Source of the DNA: Flavobacteriales bacterium
GTDB taxonomy: Bacteria; Bacteroidota; Bacteroidia; Flavobacteriales_D; Parvicellaceae
Direction: 5' to 3'
NCBI GenBank assembly: GCA_020635565.1
Contig: JACJZN010000007.1
Span: 62,001-126,000 of the forward strand
DNA length: 64,000 nt
Every line of letters begins with the position of its first letter. Position 1 is the first letter of the stretch. A program made the translations under genes and the position numbers. Shown here piece by piece: positions 28,755 to 37,939 of the stretch. Under the pieces are notes generated by a model. That model saw nothing but the letters and a program-made list of their open reading frames with translations, had not been told where the DNA came from and searched no databases.

Positions 28755-29537
28755 ATGAGCTACGAGAACATCTTAATTGAAAACCGAGGATCTATCAGAC
28801 AAATTACGATAAATCGTCCATCACAATTAAACGCTTTGAACAAAGCCACCATTGAAGAATTAAATCAGGCAATTGAAGCTGCCGAGGATGATAAAGCAAT
28901 CAGGGTGATCATTTTGACCGGAGCTGGTGAAAAGGCTTTCGTAGCTGGTGCTGACATTAAGGAATTTGCAAATTTCTCCATCGAGGAAGGAAAGTTACTT
29001 TCTGCAGAAGGACATACGAAATTGTTCAATCTGGTTGAAAATTCTAGCACTCCAGTAATTGCTGCAGTGAATGGATTTGCGCTAGGTGGAGGACTTGAAT
29101 TAGCAATGTCGTGTCATTTCAGAATCGCAAGCGATAATGCCAAACTAGGACTTCCCGAAGTTTCTTTGGGTGTAATACCAGGTTATGGAGGTACTCAAAG
29201 ATTGCCACAACTAGTCGGCAAAGGAAAAGCCAATGAAATGATCATGACTGCTGGAATGATCGATGCTGCAGAGGCTAAATCTTGGGGTCTTGTAAATGAT
29301 GTTGTTTCTCAGGAAGAATTGATCGCCACGTGTGATAAAATTGCTGAAAAGATTGCTAAAAATTCACCTCGTGCCATCTCAGCTGCTATTGCTGCTGTAA
29401 ACGCTCAATATAAAGATGGAGTGGATGGATTTAAAGCCGAGATCTCTGAATTTGGAAAATGTTTTGGAACAGCTGATTTTAAAGAGGGAACTACCGCTTT
29501 CATGGAGAAGAGAAAACCTACTTTTACAGGAGAATAA
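28755..29537 (+). CDS. Enoyl-CoA hydratase (crotonase family)
   Basis: 260 residues. The oxyanion-hole region AGADIKEFA and both catalytic glutamates are present, in GFALGGGLELAMSC and in GLPEVSLGVIPGYGGTQRLP. These match mitochondrial-type short-chain enoyl-CoA hydratase, so it is a true hydratase rather than an isomerase or decarboxylase. It acts on trans-2-enoyl-CoA in fatty acid oxidation and possibly on ring-cleavage products of the phenylacetate pathway, whose oxygenase genes lie 11 kb upstream. It has its own promoter, and its stop overlaps the folB start. Confidence 0.92.
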   Translation: MSYENILIENRGSIRQITINRPSQLNALNKATIEELNQAIEAAEDDKAIRVIILTGAGEKAFVAGADIKEFANFSIEEGKLLSAEGHTKLFNLVENSSTPVIAAVNGFALGGGLELAMSCHFRIASDNAKLGLPEVSLGVIPGYGGTQRLPQLVGKGKANEMIMTAGMIDAAEAKSWGLVNDVVSQEELIATCDKIAEKIAKNSPRAISAAIAAVNAQYKDGVDGFKAEISEFGKCFGTADFKEGTTAFMEKRKPTFTGE

Positions 29538-29893
29538 TGAACCTGATCCAGGTAAAAGGAATCAGATGCTATTCCTATCACGGTTGTTTAAGTGAAGAAA
29601 CACTGATTGGAGGTCACTTTGAAGTTGATGTGGATCTATGGTGTAATTTTAAACCATCTGCATTAGGAGATGATCTCTCACTAACCATCAATTATGTGGA
29701 TGTAAATCGCATTGTAGAGGAAGAAATGGCTATTCCCGCCAAGTTGATAGAAACAGTTGCATATAGAATCTCTGATCGTTTAAAAATCGCGTTTTCTATT
29801 CTGGAAAAATTCAAAGTGGAAATTAGAAAGATCAATCCTCCATTAGAAGGAGATGTAAGTCACGTTGCTGTAATCGTTGAAGAAGACGTCTAA
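29537..29893 (+). CDS. folB: Dihydroneopterin aldolase
   Basis: 118 residues, the usual FolB length. Key segments: RCYSYHGCLSEE, with the catalytic Glu; TINYVDVNRIVEEE; KLIETVAYRI; and the C-terminal KVEIRKINPPLEG lysine loop. It splits dihydroneopterin to hydroxymethyl-dihydropterin and glycolaldehyde in folate synthesis. Translation is coupled to the hydratase gene (TAATG), and its 3' end overlaps the convergent queG by four bases. Confidence 0.94.
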   Translation: MNLIQVKGIRCYSYHGCLSEETLIGGHFEVDVDLWCNFKPSALGDDLSLTINYVDVNRIVEEEMAIPAKLIETVAYRISDRLKIAFSILEKFKVEIRKINPPLEGDVSHVAVIVEEDV

Positions 29894-30816
29894 TCTGCTC
29901 CGAGAAATTTAATATTTCTCATTAACCCTTCGTACTTAGTCCTCTTGACAGCGGATCTTTTAAAGACCTCCTGAAACTTCTCATGAGATAGTTCGTCCCA
30001 ATCACTTTTAGTCATACCGAGCAAACTCTGATGAGGGGTAAATGAAGGTTCCTCATGATTTAGTGAAAATCGATTCCAGGGACATACTTCCTGACACACA
30101 TCGCAACCAAACATCCAATTATCGAATTTTCCCTCCATTTCCTGTGGAATTGCGTCCTTCAACTCTATTGTAAAATAGGAGATGCACTTACTTCCATCTA
30201 CCACATAAGGTTGTATTATAGCATCAGTTGGGCACGCATCAATGCACTTGGTACACGTTCCACAATAATCCTTAATCGGTCCATCAGGCTCCAGTTTGAG
30301 ATCAATCAGCAATTCGGCAATAAAAAAGTAAGATCCTTGATTTTTATTAATAAGGTTAGAGTGTTTACCCATCCATCCAAGCCCACTTTTAGTCGCCCAT
30401 GACTTATCCAATACTGGAGCAGAATCCACAAAAAATCGACCATTTACCTTTCCTATTTTATCAGAAATATCCGCCATGAGAATTTTCATCTTCTCTTTAA
30501 CCACTTGATGATAATCCTCTCCATATGCATAAATAGAGAGCTTTGGTGCTTCAGGATCCTCTTGTCTCTTGTCCGTAAAATAGTTAAAAAGTAAACTGAC
30601 AACGGTTTCTGTTCCCTCAACTAATAATCTGGGGTCGAGCCTTTTGTCAAAATGGTTCTCCATATAGGCCATTTCTCCATTGTATCCTGATCTCAGCCAA
30701 GCCTCCAATCTAGGGGCCTCTTCCTCCAGAAAAGTTGCCTTTGAAAATCCTACATAAGAAAACCCGAGCTCAATTGCTCGAGAACGAATGAAATCCTTAT
30801 AATTTGATTTTTGCAC
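29890..30816 (-). CDS. queG: Epoxyqueuosine reductase
   Basis: 308 residues from GTG 30816; no nearby ATG. Two ferredoxin-type cluster sites are seen: C185-x2-C188-x2-C191-x3-C195, and C238-x2-C241-x3-C245 with C211. The N-terminal cobalamin-binding domain ends in the QueG signature DSAPVLDKSWATKSGLGWMG with the catalytic Asp. It reduces epoxyqueuosine to queuosine in tRNA using cobalamin. B12 use is notable next to radical SAM genes. It lies 7 bp after the putative outer-membrane protein gene and ends the leftward operon. Confidence 0.95.
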   Translation of the reverse strand: MQKSNYKDFIRSRAIELGFSYVGFSKATFLEEEAPRLEAWLRSGYNGEMAYMENHFDKRLDPRLLVEGTETVVSLLFNYFTDKRQEDPEAPKLSIYAYGEDYHQVVKEKMKILMADISDKIGKVNGRFFVDSAPVLDKSWATKSGLGWMGKHSNLINKNQGSYFFIAELLIDLKLEPDGPIKDYCGTCTKCIDACPTDAIIQPYVVDGSKCISYFTIELKDAIPQEMEGKFDNWMFGCDVCQEVCPWNRFSLNHEEPSFTPHQSLLGMTKSDWDELSHEKFQEVFKRSAVKRTKYEGLMRNIKFLGAD

Positions 30817-30823
30817 GGTAATG

Positions 30824-31546
30824 TTATAGCCTCATCCAGCACAATCCAACCGAAAATGGATAAAGTTCTGGTCCTTTTCCTTCCTCAAATATTGAAGTCA
30901 TTGAATAAAATGCATGAAAACTCAACTTTTTAAATCCAATTCTCAATGTAGGTCCATATCTGTAAAGCAGTAAATTATCAATGTCATAAACCTTGACCTT
31001 TGATTCTTCATCACGGTATTTGGTATGGGAGTTTACCAACACCCCTCCCTTGAACCCCAAATAGAACCTGAAATTAGCCACATTTCTTTCTTCTATACTG
31101 TGATTCATGGTCCGGATTCTAAGCTCAAAGGGAATCTCTACATAGTTGAGGCTGATCTTGTTCTTTTTTACATTTAGCCCATCAGGGTATGGCAATAAAT
31201 GTGTTGTGACATTTTCTCCCTCTACCTGATAAATAAACTGTCCATTGTGATGGACGTTCATTCCACTATATCCTACTCCTAGTGCCCAGGCTAATGTTCC
31301 TTTTTTATTCATCGGATGATCATGAAACATATAGGCATCAACACCTAAACTGAAGTAACTCTGAGTGATCCCTATTGGTAGAGCTTGAAACCTATCATGG
31401 TTCAGATCGATCACCACATGATCCATTTTCTCAGGGCCATCACTGTATGCCGTCCATTTGAAATATTTGAAAAGACCTTGCGCATTGGTGTCAACCAAAG
31501 CAAACATCACAAAAAGAAACAGTATGACAGATCGGTTATTTTTCAT
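30824..31546 (-). CDS. Probable outer-membrane beta-barrel protein
   Basis: 240 residues. The signal peptide (about 1-23, cut after TNAQ) is followed by alternating hydrophobic and aromatic strands (TLAWALGVGYSGMNVH, VEIPFELRIRT, FRFYLGFKGGVLV, GPTLRIGFKKLSFHAFYSM) and a closing strand FSVGLCWMRL, as in small eight-stranded PorT-like barrels. No specific family was recognised. The start overlaps the galE end by 11 bases and queG follows at 7 bp. Confidence 0.68.
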   Translation of the reverse strand: MKNNRSVILFLFVMFALVDTNAQGLFKYFKWTAYSDGPEKMDHVVIDLNHDRFQALPIGITQSYFSLGVDAYMFHDHPMNKKGTLAWALGVGYSGMNVHHNGQFIYQVEGENVTTHLLPYPDGLNVKKNKISLNYVEIPFELRIRTMNHSIEERNVANFRFYLGFKGGVLVNSHTKYRDEESKVKVYDIDNLLLYRYGPTLRIGFKKLSFHAFYSMTSIFEEGKGPELYPFSVGLCWMRL

Positions 31547-32555
31547 TCAATTGTTTTTGCCACGTCCAAGCATGTGCTAAAGCATCAGATAATGTATACT
31601 TAGGTTTCCAACCCAATTCAGAAGATATTTTTGAATTATCTGCAAAAACAGCGGCTGCATCTCCTTCTCTTCTCTCGCCAATTTTATGATTAACAGATAA
31701 ATTATTTACCTTTTCAAAAGTGCGTACCACCTCAAGAACAGAAGAGCCTAAACCAGTACCTACATTAAATATATTCACTCCACCTTCTTCCTTAGAAGGA
31801 TTCAAAGCAGCAACATGCGCATCCGCAAGATCACAAACATGTATATAATCACGCACGCAAGTTCCATCTACTGTAGGATAGTCATTTCCAAACACCGTCA
31901 ATTGGTCACGGATTCCCGCTGCCGTTTGCGTTACAAAAGGCACTAAATTATTGGGAACTCCTAATGGCAGTTCCCCAATCAAACCACTAGGATGTGCTCC
32001 AATCGGATTAAAATATCTTAAAAGCGTGATCTTCAAATTTGAATAAGCATATGCAGTATCCCTGCAAATCCTTTCACAAACTTGTTTGGTATAACCATAT
32101 GGAGATGCTGTAAATCCTATGGGAGCATTTTCATCAACAGGAACTTTATCCGGCTCACCATAAACAGTACACGAACTACTAAAGACAAAGTCAGGCACTT
32201 TGAATTCAATTGCTATTTTAAGCAATGACACCAGAGATTGAATATTGTTCTCGTAGTATTTTAAGGGTAGTTTCACAGATTCGCCAACTGCCTTATCTGC
32301 AGCAAAGTGTATTATTCCGCCAATTTCGTGCTCAGTAAAAACTTCTCGCAGTTTGTTCTGATCAGCACAATCAAACTCATATGCAATTGGATGTAATGCT
32401 GTTATCTGGTTTATACGGTCGAGAATAAATTTTTCAGAATTCCTGAAATCATCTATAATTATTGGTGTAAACCCACTTTCTATCAATGAAACAACCGTGT
32501 GCGAACCAATAAAACCAGCACCTCCTGTAACAAGTATTTTCCTATCCTTATTCAT
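31536..32555 (-). CDS. galE: UDP-glucose 4-epimerase
   Basis: 339 residues from ATG 32555 (MNKDRKILVTGGAGFIGSH); the longer frame from 32594 adds 13 residues without homology to the fold. The NAD-binding GGAGFIGS, the SSSCTVYGEPD segment and the catalytic SPYGYTK (Tyr-x3-Lys) identify a GalE-type short-chain dehydrogenase. RDYIHVCDLADAHVAAL is diagnostic of GalE. It interconverts UDP-glucose and UDP-galactose (or the N-acetyl forms) for surface glycans. It belongs to the leftward operon that starts with the sulfotransferase-like gene. Confidence 0.95.
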   Translation of the reverse strand: MNKDRKILVTGGAGFIGSHTVVSLIESGFTPIIIDDFRNSEKFILDRINQITALHPIAYEFDCADQNKLREVFTEHEIGGIIHFAADKAVGESVKLPLKYYENNIQSLVSLLKIAIEFKVPDFVFSSSCTVYGEPDKVPVDENAPIGFTASPYGYTKQVCERICRDTAYAYSNLKITLLRYFNPIGAHPSGLIGELPLGVPNNLVPFVTQTAAGIRDQLTVFGNDYPTVDGTCVRDYIHVCDLADAHVAALNPSKEEGGVNIFNVGTGLGSSVLEVVRTFEKVNNLSVNHKIGERREGDAAAVFADNSKISSELGWKPKYTLSDALAHAWTWQKQLNEK

Positions 32556-32627
32556 TGTTTCGGTAAAAATAGTGAGAAATAGCATAGTCCTCAAAAAAAG
32601 AAGGTGATTATAATCTTCAGGACATTG

Positions 32628-33278
32628 TTAACTCTTATCCGAAATTTTAAGAATTACATGAGGTTCTTTTTTCATGTTCAAATCCACTATTTCAGATGTT
32701 TTGAGGTTCTTCTCTTTTATGATCTGCACTATTTCATCAATACGCGCTCTTTTCGACAAGATCATCCACATTTCTTCGCTAAAAGGTCTTTTCGAAAACT
32801 GTTCAAACAATGTATGAAAGAATTCAAAGTTTTCACCACAGTACCAGGCAATTTCTTGATCATTAGTCGGCTTTTTATTGAAAAAGGGAGGATTGATCAG
32901 GACCAGTTCAAATGAGCCTGACAGATCATTGAAAAGATCTGATTTAATAATTTCAATATCTAATTGTAAGTTTGTACGATTCTCTTTAAGACCATTAATC
33001 GCATTTTCAGAGATATCAGAAGCCGTAATTTTGGCACCTTTATTTGCCAACAGAAAGGAAATAATTCCTGATCCCGCACCCAACTCCAATACTCGTTTAT
33101 CTTTCCAATCCAGATCCAAAAGATAATCTGAGAATAATTCAGTTGTTCGAGTCCCCTGAGGTGAAAAAACTCCAGGTAGAATTTTAATTGTTAAGCCCTT
33201 GAAAGAATAATCCTGTATCGATCTGGATCTTCTTAAGTAATTCCATTGAAGATATTTGTCGTGAAGTTTTTGAAGCAT
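32628..33278 (-). CDS. SAM-dependent methyltransferase, small-domain type (NPPF)
   Basis: 216 residues. Motif I VLELGAGSGIISFLL and motif IV LINPPFFNK define the HemK/TrmN6-like MTS family, which usually methylates adenine N6, glutamine N5 or similar planar amide/amine groups. The substrate is not decidable. Its ATG overlaps the stop of the upstream radical SAM gene by one base (TAATG), so the two are translationally coupled. Confidence 0.82.
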   Translation of the reverse strand: MLQKLHDKYLQWNYLRRSRSIQDYSFKGLTIKILPGVFSPQGTRTTELFSDYLLDLDWKDKRVLELGAGSGIISFLLANKGAKITASDISENAINGLKENRTNLQLDIEIIKSDLFNDLSGSFELVLINPPFFNKKPTNDQEIAWYCGENFEFFHTLFEQFSKRPFSEEMWMILSKRARIDEIVQIIKEKNLKTSEIVDLNMKKEPHVILKISDKS

Positions 33279-34789
33279 TATTCCATATAAAAACCTTGTT
33301 CTTCAGGTTGACGATATTTCCAAACCTTATGTAACGCCTTGATCTCATAAGGCCATTTATAAAAACCGGAATTGTATCGCCAACCAGACAAGGTCTTCAA
33401 TACAAATTTCTTATATCCTTTTATTCTGAAATCAGAAACAGTTGGAAAGTATCCGTTCAATACTTTTTCAAAATCACGGATCTTATCTACCATCTTTGGA
33501 GTTAACCAAGGTGTTAAAGGGTTTTTTCTCAGGTCAAATTTTTCCCACGATGGACTGAGCCAATCTTCAAGGTTTTCAGGAAAAGAAAACCCGGCACGTT
33601 TAATTTCTTCATATAATTCCGATCCTTCGGTAGGAACAGGGCTATACAGATAAATTATGATCTCAGCATCAGGATTAATTCTCTTGATCTCCTTTATAAA
33701 CTCAATGTCCTCATCAATCTGTTTCATTACTTTTTCTTCAGATTCTGCTGGTAATCCCAACACAAAAGACAATTCAGGAATGATCCCAACTTTTGCCATT
33801 CTTGCTACAAAGGATTTGATCTCAGCTCCAGTTTGAGTTCCGCCTTTATCCATTTTTTTAAGGACCTCATCATTACCGGTTTCTGCTCCCAAAAAGATCA
33901 TTTTACACCCTGCTTCATGCATCAATTTAAGATCCTCATCTGAATACTTATTGATCGTATCTATTCTTCCTTCTCCCCACCAGATCAGGTTTTCATTCTT
34001 GACCAATTCAGCAAATTCGACTACTCGTTTTCTGGATGTAAAAAAATTGTTGTCATGAAACTCTATGCTGTCCACTCCATGTTCTTCCTTCAATTTCAAA
34101 ACATCCTCTGCTATTAAACGAGCACTTTTTCCTTTCCATCTTGCATTATAAATTGGAACCACTGCACAAAATGAACATGTAAACGGACAACCGAACGAGC
34201 TATGGTAAGCTAAGGTTTTATTACCCAAAAAAGTCCTGCCTAAATAATTCTCTAGAGGATAATGCTCGTTTAATTTCCCATAGGGAAGAGGAGGCAATGA
34301 ATCCTGATCCAATAAAGCCTCTTTGGCCGTTTTAAAAGGAATACCATCCTTTAAATAAGCTAAGTTCTTAATTTCAGAGAAATCTCTTTTTTGCATGATC
34401 AACGCCTCCAGTAATTGAGGGAAAGCAAGATCTCCAGGCCCATCAATGATGAAGTCGATCCACTTGCTTTGTAAGCAAACCTTGTATTGATTAGAAGCAA
34501 AATAACCACCCCAAATAGTTATAACTTCAGGAAAGGCAGTCTTCACTTTTTTGGTGATCGGGATGGCCTGCGACAGCTGTGGGCCAGGCATAACCGTTGA
34601 CCCGAAAAATTTAAATTCACCAGTGGCCAGATAGTCAAGAATTTTCTTTTCAGGATCAGTCTCCATGTTTCCATCCACCAATACATATTCAAACTTATCA
34701 TGAATAGCGGCTCCCACCTGAAGAATACTATTTGGTACTCTATGTTTAGCATTCGCACTTCTCGGATTGAATATGATAACTTTATTCAC
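33278..34789 (-). CDS. Radical SAM protein with N-terminal B12-binding-like domain
   Basis: 503 residues. The Rossmann-like N-terminus (about 1-190, with IWGGYFAS) resembles the cobalamin-binding half of class B radical SAM enzymes, but no DxHxxG cobalt-ligand motif is visible. The radical SAM site is C201-x3-C205-x2-C208 in SSFGCPFTCSFC. Core strands include IEFHDNNFFTSR, MIFLGAETGNDEVL and SFVLGLPAESEE. Relatives methylate unactivated carbons or build lipid and natural-product skeletons. It starts four bases inside the sulfotransferase-like gene and overlaps the methyltransferase, so all three act from one mRNA. Confidence 0.9.
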   Translation of the reverse strand: MNKVIIFNPRSANAKHRVPNSILQVGAAIHDKFEYVLVDGNMETDPEKKILDYLATGEFKFFGSTVMPGPQLSQAIPITKKVKTAFPEVITIWGGYFASNQYKVCLQSKWIDFIIDGPGDLAFPQLLEALIMQKRDFSEIKNLAYLKDGIPFKTAKEALLDQDSLPPLPYGKLNEHYPLENYLGRTFLGNKTLAYHSSFGCPFTCSFCAVVPIYNARWKGKSARLIAEDVLKLKEEHGVDSIEFHDNNFFTSRKRVVEFAELVKNENLIWWGEGRIDTINKYSDEDLKLMHEAGCKMIFLGAETGNDEVLKKMDKGGTQTGAEIKSFVARMAKVGIIPELSFVLGLPAESEEKVMKQIDEDIEFIKEIKRINPDAEIIIYLYSPVPTEGSELYEEIKRAGFSFPENLEDWLSPSWEKFDLRKNPLTPWLTPKMVDKIRDFEKVLNGYFPTVSDFRIKGYKKFVLKTLSGWRYNSGFYKWPYEIKALHKVWKYRQPEEQGFYME

Positions 34790-35592
34790 CTCGTTAATTT
34801 AATCTTATTCTTTTGGAAATCTTCTTCAAATATAGAAGTAGAATAGTTTAATAGATCATTTGCCTTCTTCATATCTGAATTCCACAAAGCTGTTGTAAGC
34901 TTCATTAAAGGTATAGCTCTTCTTTTCAACTTTAATATTCCATCCCGTTCAAATCCACGAGATCCATAATCAATTGAGATATCTCCTGTAATCTTATCCA
35001 AGTTTTTAAGGTCCAGAAGTTGCTTTGCTTCTTGATCCAGATTCATCCTTTGCATAATCTCAGATAATATCTGATTAGGCTTGTCACATAAATCATCGTA
35101 TTTAAATATCTCAAACTGATGTTGTATGATTGACTTAACGTAAGACAAATATTGGGCACCAAAATGATCGGGAGTTTTCTGTGACAACCACACATCGAAT
35201 GCATTTCTAACCAATGCTATTCTGACCACATTATATCCTTCATTCAGAAGTAATTTTAGGTTTGTTGGTTCTACCTCTTGCTCTTTTGTAACCTTATTAA
35301 AATCGAAACAACTAAAATCCCTAATTACTGGAATTTTATTCATTTCCCACATCTTTTGGATATAGGTATTTAAATCAATTCTATAATTTCCAGAGGACTC
35401 TATATCGAACCAGTTTTTCAATTGAAAATCGAGTGGGTAAAGAGATGTATAATCCGGATGGACTTCTGAGACAAGCCCAACTTTAGAGTGTCTTTGCAAC
35501 ATTTTAGCTAGCAGAGTTCCTCCTGTTCTGGGATAACTCATTAATAGAACAACAATATGGTTATGATCCGAATTTTTCAATCTTGCTAACAA
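34786..35592 (-). CDS. Sulfotransferase-like protein
   Basis: 268 residues. The phosphosulfate-binding loop pattern SYPRTGGTLLAKMLQRH and a later VRIALVRNAFDVWLSQK match the 5'-PSB and 3'-PB motifs of PAPS-dependent sulfotransferases. The family is broad and some members act on other nucleotide donors. No ATG fits. TTG 35592 opens the frame and TTG 35580 (MKNSDHNH) would place the catalytic loop nearer the N-terminus. It is the first gene of the leftward operon and overlaps the radical SAM gene by four bases. A sulfated glycolipid or glycan product is inferred. Confidence 0.8.
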   Translation of the reverse strand: MLARLKNSDHNHIVVLLMSYPRTGGTLLAKMLQRHSKVGLVSEVHPDYTSLYPLDFQLKNWFDIESSGNYRIDLNTYIQKMWEMNKIPVIRDFSCFDFNKVTKEQEVEPTNLKLLLNEGYNVVRIALVRNAFDVWLSQKTPDHFGAQYLSYVKSIIQHQFEIFKYDDLCDKPNQILSEIMQRMNLDQEAKQLLDLKNLDKITGDISIDYGSRGFERDGILKLKRRAIPLMKLTTALWNSDMKKANDLLNYSTSIFEEDFQKNKIKLTR

Positions 35593-35621
35593 ATTCTTGC
35601 AATAAGACGTAACTTTACCTA

Positions 35622-35629
35622 CAAATATA
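35622..35629 (-). promoter_or_regulatory. -7 box for the leftward sulfotransferase operon
   Basis: The minus strand reads TATATTTG, a perfect TAnnTTTG, about 30 nt before the TTG start at 35592. No well-placed TTG -33 element. The box overlaps the ATG of the divergent gene, so the two promoters lie nearly on top of one another; on the plus strand a weaker TAACTTTA is at 35610-35617. Confidence 0.5.
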
Positions 35630-36549
35630 TGAAGGAAAGCCCCGAGAGAGAAATATTGAAGCTTATTGCCTATTTTGATGTATTCAACTACCCCTTAAAG
35701 ATTGAAGAAATGTCACGATTTCTCTCTTTGTCCGAAGAAGAAATCTTGGATTGTATCAATCATCTAAACCAGCTCGATCTTATCTCCATTAACGGACAGT
35801 TTGTTGGAACGAGTGACCTTGATAATAAGCTCTCTAAACGATTAATTGGAAATGAAAAGGCAGAAAAATTGTGGTTTAAAGCAGAAAAAAACGCACGGTT
35901 GATCTCCAAATTTCCATTTGTAAGAGGTGTCTTGATTTCTGGATCATTCTCTAAAGGATTTATTGGTGAAGATGGAGATCTAGATTTTTTCATCATCACC
36001 AAACCTGGAAGACTTTGGGTCGCGAGAACTTCATTGATTCTCTACAAAAAATTGTTCTTGTTCAATTCACATAAATATTTCTGCGTCAATTATTTTGTGG
36101 ATGAAGATCACTTGGAAGTCGAAGAAAAGAACATTTTCACAGCAACAGAGTTAGTTACTTTATTGCCAATGATCAATCTAGAATTACATCAAAATCTTAT
36201 AAAGAACAATAAATGGGTCAATGAATATTATCCATCTCTGTTCCACGACAATGAAAACATAGAGAAAGCCCAAAATTCAAGACTTAAGAGATTTACCGAA
36301 AAAGCAATGAGTGGAAAGATTGGTGAAAAACTGGACCAATATTTTATGAGAATGACTTTAAAAAGATGGCAAAAGAAATTCAGTTTTTTATCTGATGAAG
36401 ATTTTGAAGTGGCTATGAAAACAACCACTAACGTATCTAAACATCATCCCAACAATTTTCAAAGAAAAGTTTTAGACCGCCATCAAGAAATACTAAAGAA
36501 ATTGATCGATCAATACGAAGCATCTGCTCATGTCAAAACTGCTGTTTAG
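35629..36549 (+). CDS. Winged-helix plus nucleotidyltransferase-fold protein
   Basis: 306 residues. The N-terminus (about 5-70) looks like a winged helix (YFDVFNYPLKIEEMSRFLSL, DCINHLNQLDLISINGQFV). A minimal nucleotidyltransferase site follows: GSFSKGFIGEDGDLDFFII, i.e. the GSxS plus DxD pattern. The remainder is helical. The combination is seen in uncharacterised Bacteroidota proteins near radical SAM genes. It could transfer a nucleotide to a protein or small molecule, or act as a regulator. It opens the rightward operon, and its end overlaps the next ATG by 20 bases. Confidence 0.75.
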   Translation: MKESPEREILKLIAYFDVFNYPLKIEEMSRFLSLSEEEILDCINHLNQLDLISINGQFVGTSDLDNKLSKRLIGNEKAEKLWFKAEKNARLISKFPFVRGVLISGSFSKGFIGEDGDLDFFIITKPGRLWVARTSLILYKKLFLFNSHKYFCVNYFVDEDHLEVEEKNIFTATELVTLLPMINLELHQNLIKNNKWVNEYYPSLFHDNENIEKAQNSRLKRFTEKAMSGKIGEKLDQYFMRMTLKRWQKKFSFLSDEDFEVAMKTTTNVSKHHPNNFQRKVLDRHQEILKKLIDQYEASAHVKTAV

Positions 36550-37939
36550 TCATTCATATTATTATCGTCTGGATCCTAAGCAATGGAATACTGGAATGCC
36601 CTACCCTCCTTTGGGAACCATCTATGCTGCAAGCTATATGAGATCCTTAGGACATGAAGTTGCTCTGTACGATGTAGGTTTGGAAAAGAACTCAATTGGA
36701 ATTAATGATCATTTTCAAGCAGAATTGCCTGACTATTTAGTGATTTACGATGATGGTTTCAATTATCTGACTAAAATGTGTCTCACGAATATGCGTGAGC
36801 AATGTTTCAAAATGATAAAATATACCAAACAGTATAAAGGAGTTAAAATTATTGTTTCAAGTTCCGATTCAACCGATCATTACGAAAAATATCTGAGCGC
36901 AGGCGCAGATATTGTACTTCTAGGTGAAGGGGAATTATCTTTAGCCGAAACAATTAGTGCTCTCAATAAAGGAGATGATCTTAATAATGTTCTTGGTATT
37001 GCCTTTAGACAAAATGGCGAAGTAAAAGTCAATTCCAGACGACCAGTCATTCGGGAACTTGATGACCTACCCAATCCTGCTTGGGATCTAATTGACATTG
37101 ATCCTTATAAGGAAAAATGGCGACAGCATGGGCATGATTTTGCAATCAACGTGGCAACCACAAGAGGCTGCCCATATAAGTGTAACTGGTGCGCAAAGCC
37201 TATTTATGGCAATCGCTATAATAGTCGATCTCCTAAAAGAGTCATTGAGGAGATCAAATGGTTGTCAGAGAATTTTAATGTCAGAAAACTTTGGATGTGT
37301 GACGATATTTTCGGTTTAAAGCCCAACTGGGTCCAAGAGTTCCGAGATGAATTGAAAAATATCGGACTTACCATTCAATATAAAATTCAAAGTCGTGCAG
37401 ATCTGCTTTTGAAAGAAGACAATATTGATGCTTTGGTAGCTTCGGGCCTTTATGAAGTATGGATAGGTGCCGAGAGTGGTTCGCAAAATATCCTAGACGC
37501 TATGGATAAAGGAACAACTCTTGACCAGATCAAGAAATCAACCGAACTATTACAACGCAAAGGCGTTCGAGTTGCTTATTTCTTACAATTTGGATATCTC
37601 GGGGAGACCAAAGAAGATGTGCAAAAAACCATTGAAATGCTACTAGAAAATATGCCAGACGATATTGGTGTAAGCGTTTCCTATCCACTTCCAGGAACTC
37701 CTTTCTACGATAAGGTAAAATCTCAGTTATCCCAAAAAGCAAACTGGAAGGATTCTGATGATTTGGCATTAATGTTTCAAAACACCTTCAATCAAAAATA
37801 TTACAAAGCCCTGCATCGATTTATTCACAAAAAGTTTCGATCGAAACAAAGTGGATTACTCAAAAAACTAGCCTACATACCCTTCATTATTTACTACAAA
37901 ATGAAGATGAAATTACATAGCAACCTTTCGCATGGTTAA
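36530..37939 (+). CDS. B12-binding-type radical SAM protein
   Basis: 469 residues. The N-terminal domain (about 1-165: PYPPLGTIYAASYMRSLGH, GADIVLLGEGE) is the B12-binding fold of class B radical SAM enzymes, again without DxHxxG. The cluster site is C214-x3-C218-x2-C221 (TTRGCPYKCNWC). Core segments LWMCDDIFGLK, VWIGAESGSQNILDAMDKG and VSYPLPGTPFYD are well conserved. It is clearly paralogous to the protein at 38708-40069. Its start lies within the end of the nucleotidyltransferase gene, and the following methyltransferase overlaps it by eight bases. Confidence 0.92.
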   Translation: MSKLLFSHSYYYRLDPKQWNTGMPYPPLGTIYAASYMRSLGHEVALYDVGLEKNSIGINDHFQAELPDYLVIYDDGFNYLTKMCLTNMREQCFKMIKYTKQYKGVKIIVSSSDSTDHYEKYLSAGADIVLLGEGELSLAETISALNKGDDLNNVLGIAFRQNGEVKVNSRRPVIRELDDLPNPAWDLIDIDPYKEKWRQHGHDFAINVATTRGCPYKCNWCAKPIYGNRYNSRSPKRVIEEIKWLSENFNVRKLWMCDDIFGLKPNWVQEFRDELKNIGLTIQYKIQSRADLLLKEDNIDALVASGLYEVWIGAESGSQNILDAMDKGTTLDQIKKSTELLQRKGVRVAYFLQFGYLGETKEDVQKTIEMLLENMPDDIGVSVSYPLPGTPFYDKVKSQLSQKANWKDSDDLALMFQNTFNQKYYKALHRFIHKKFRSKQSGLLKKLAYIPFIIYYKMKMKLHSNLSHG

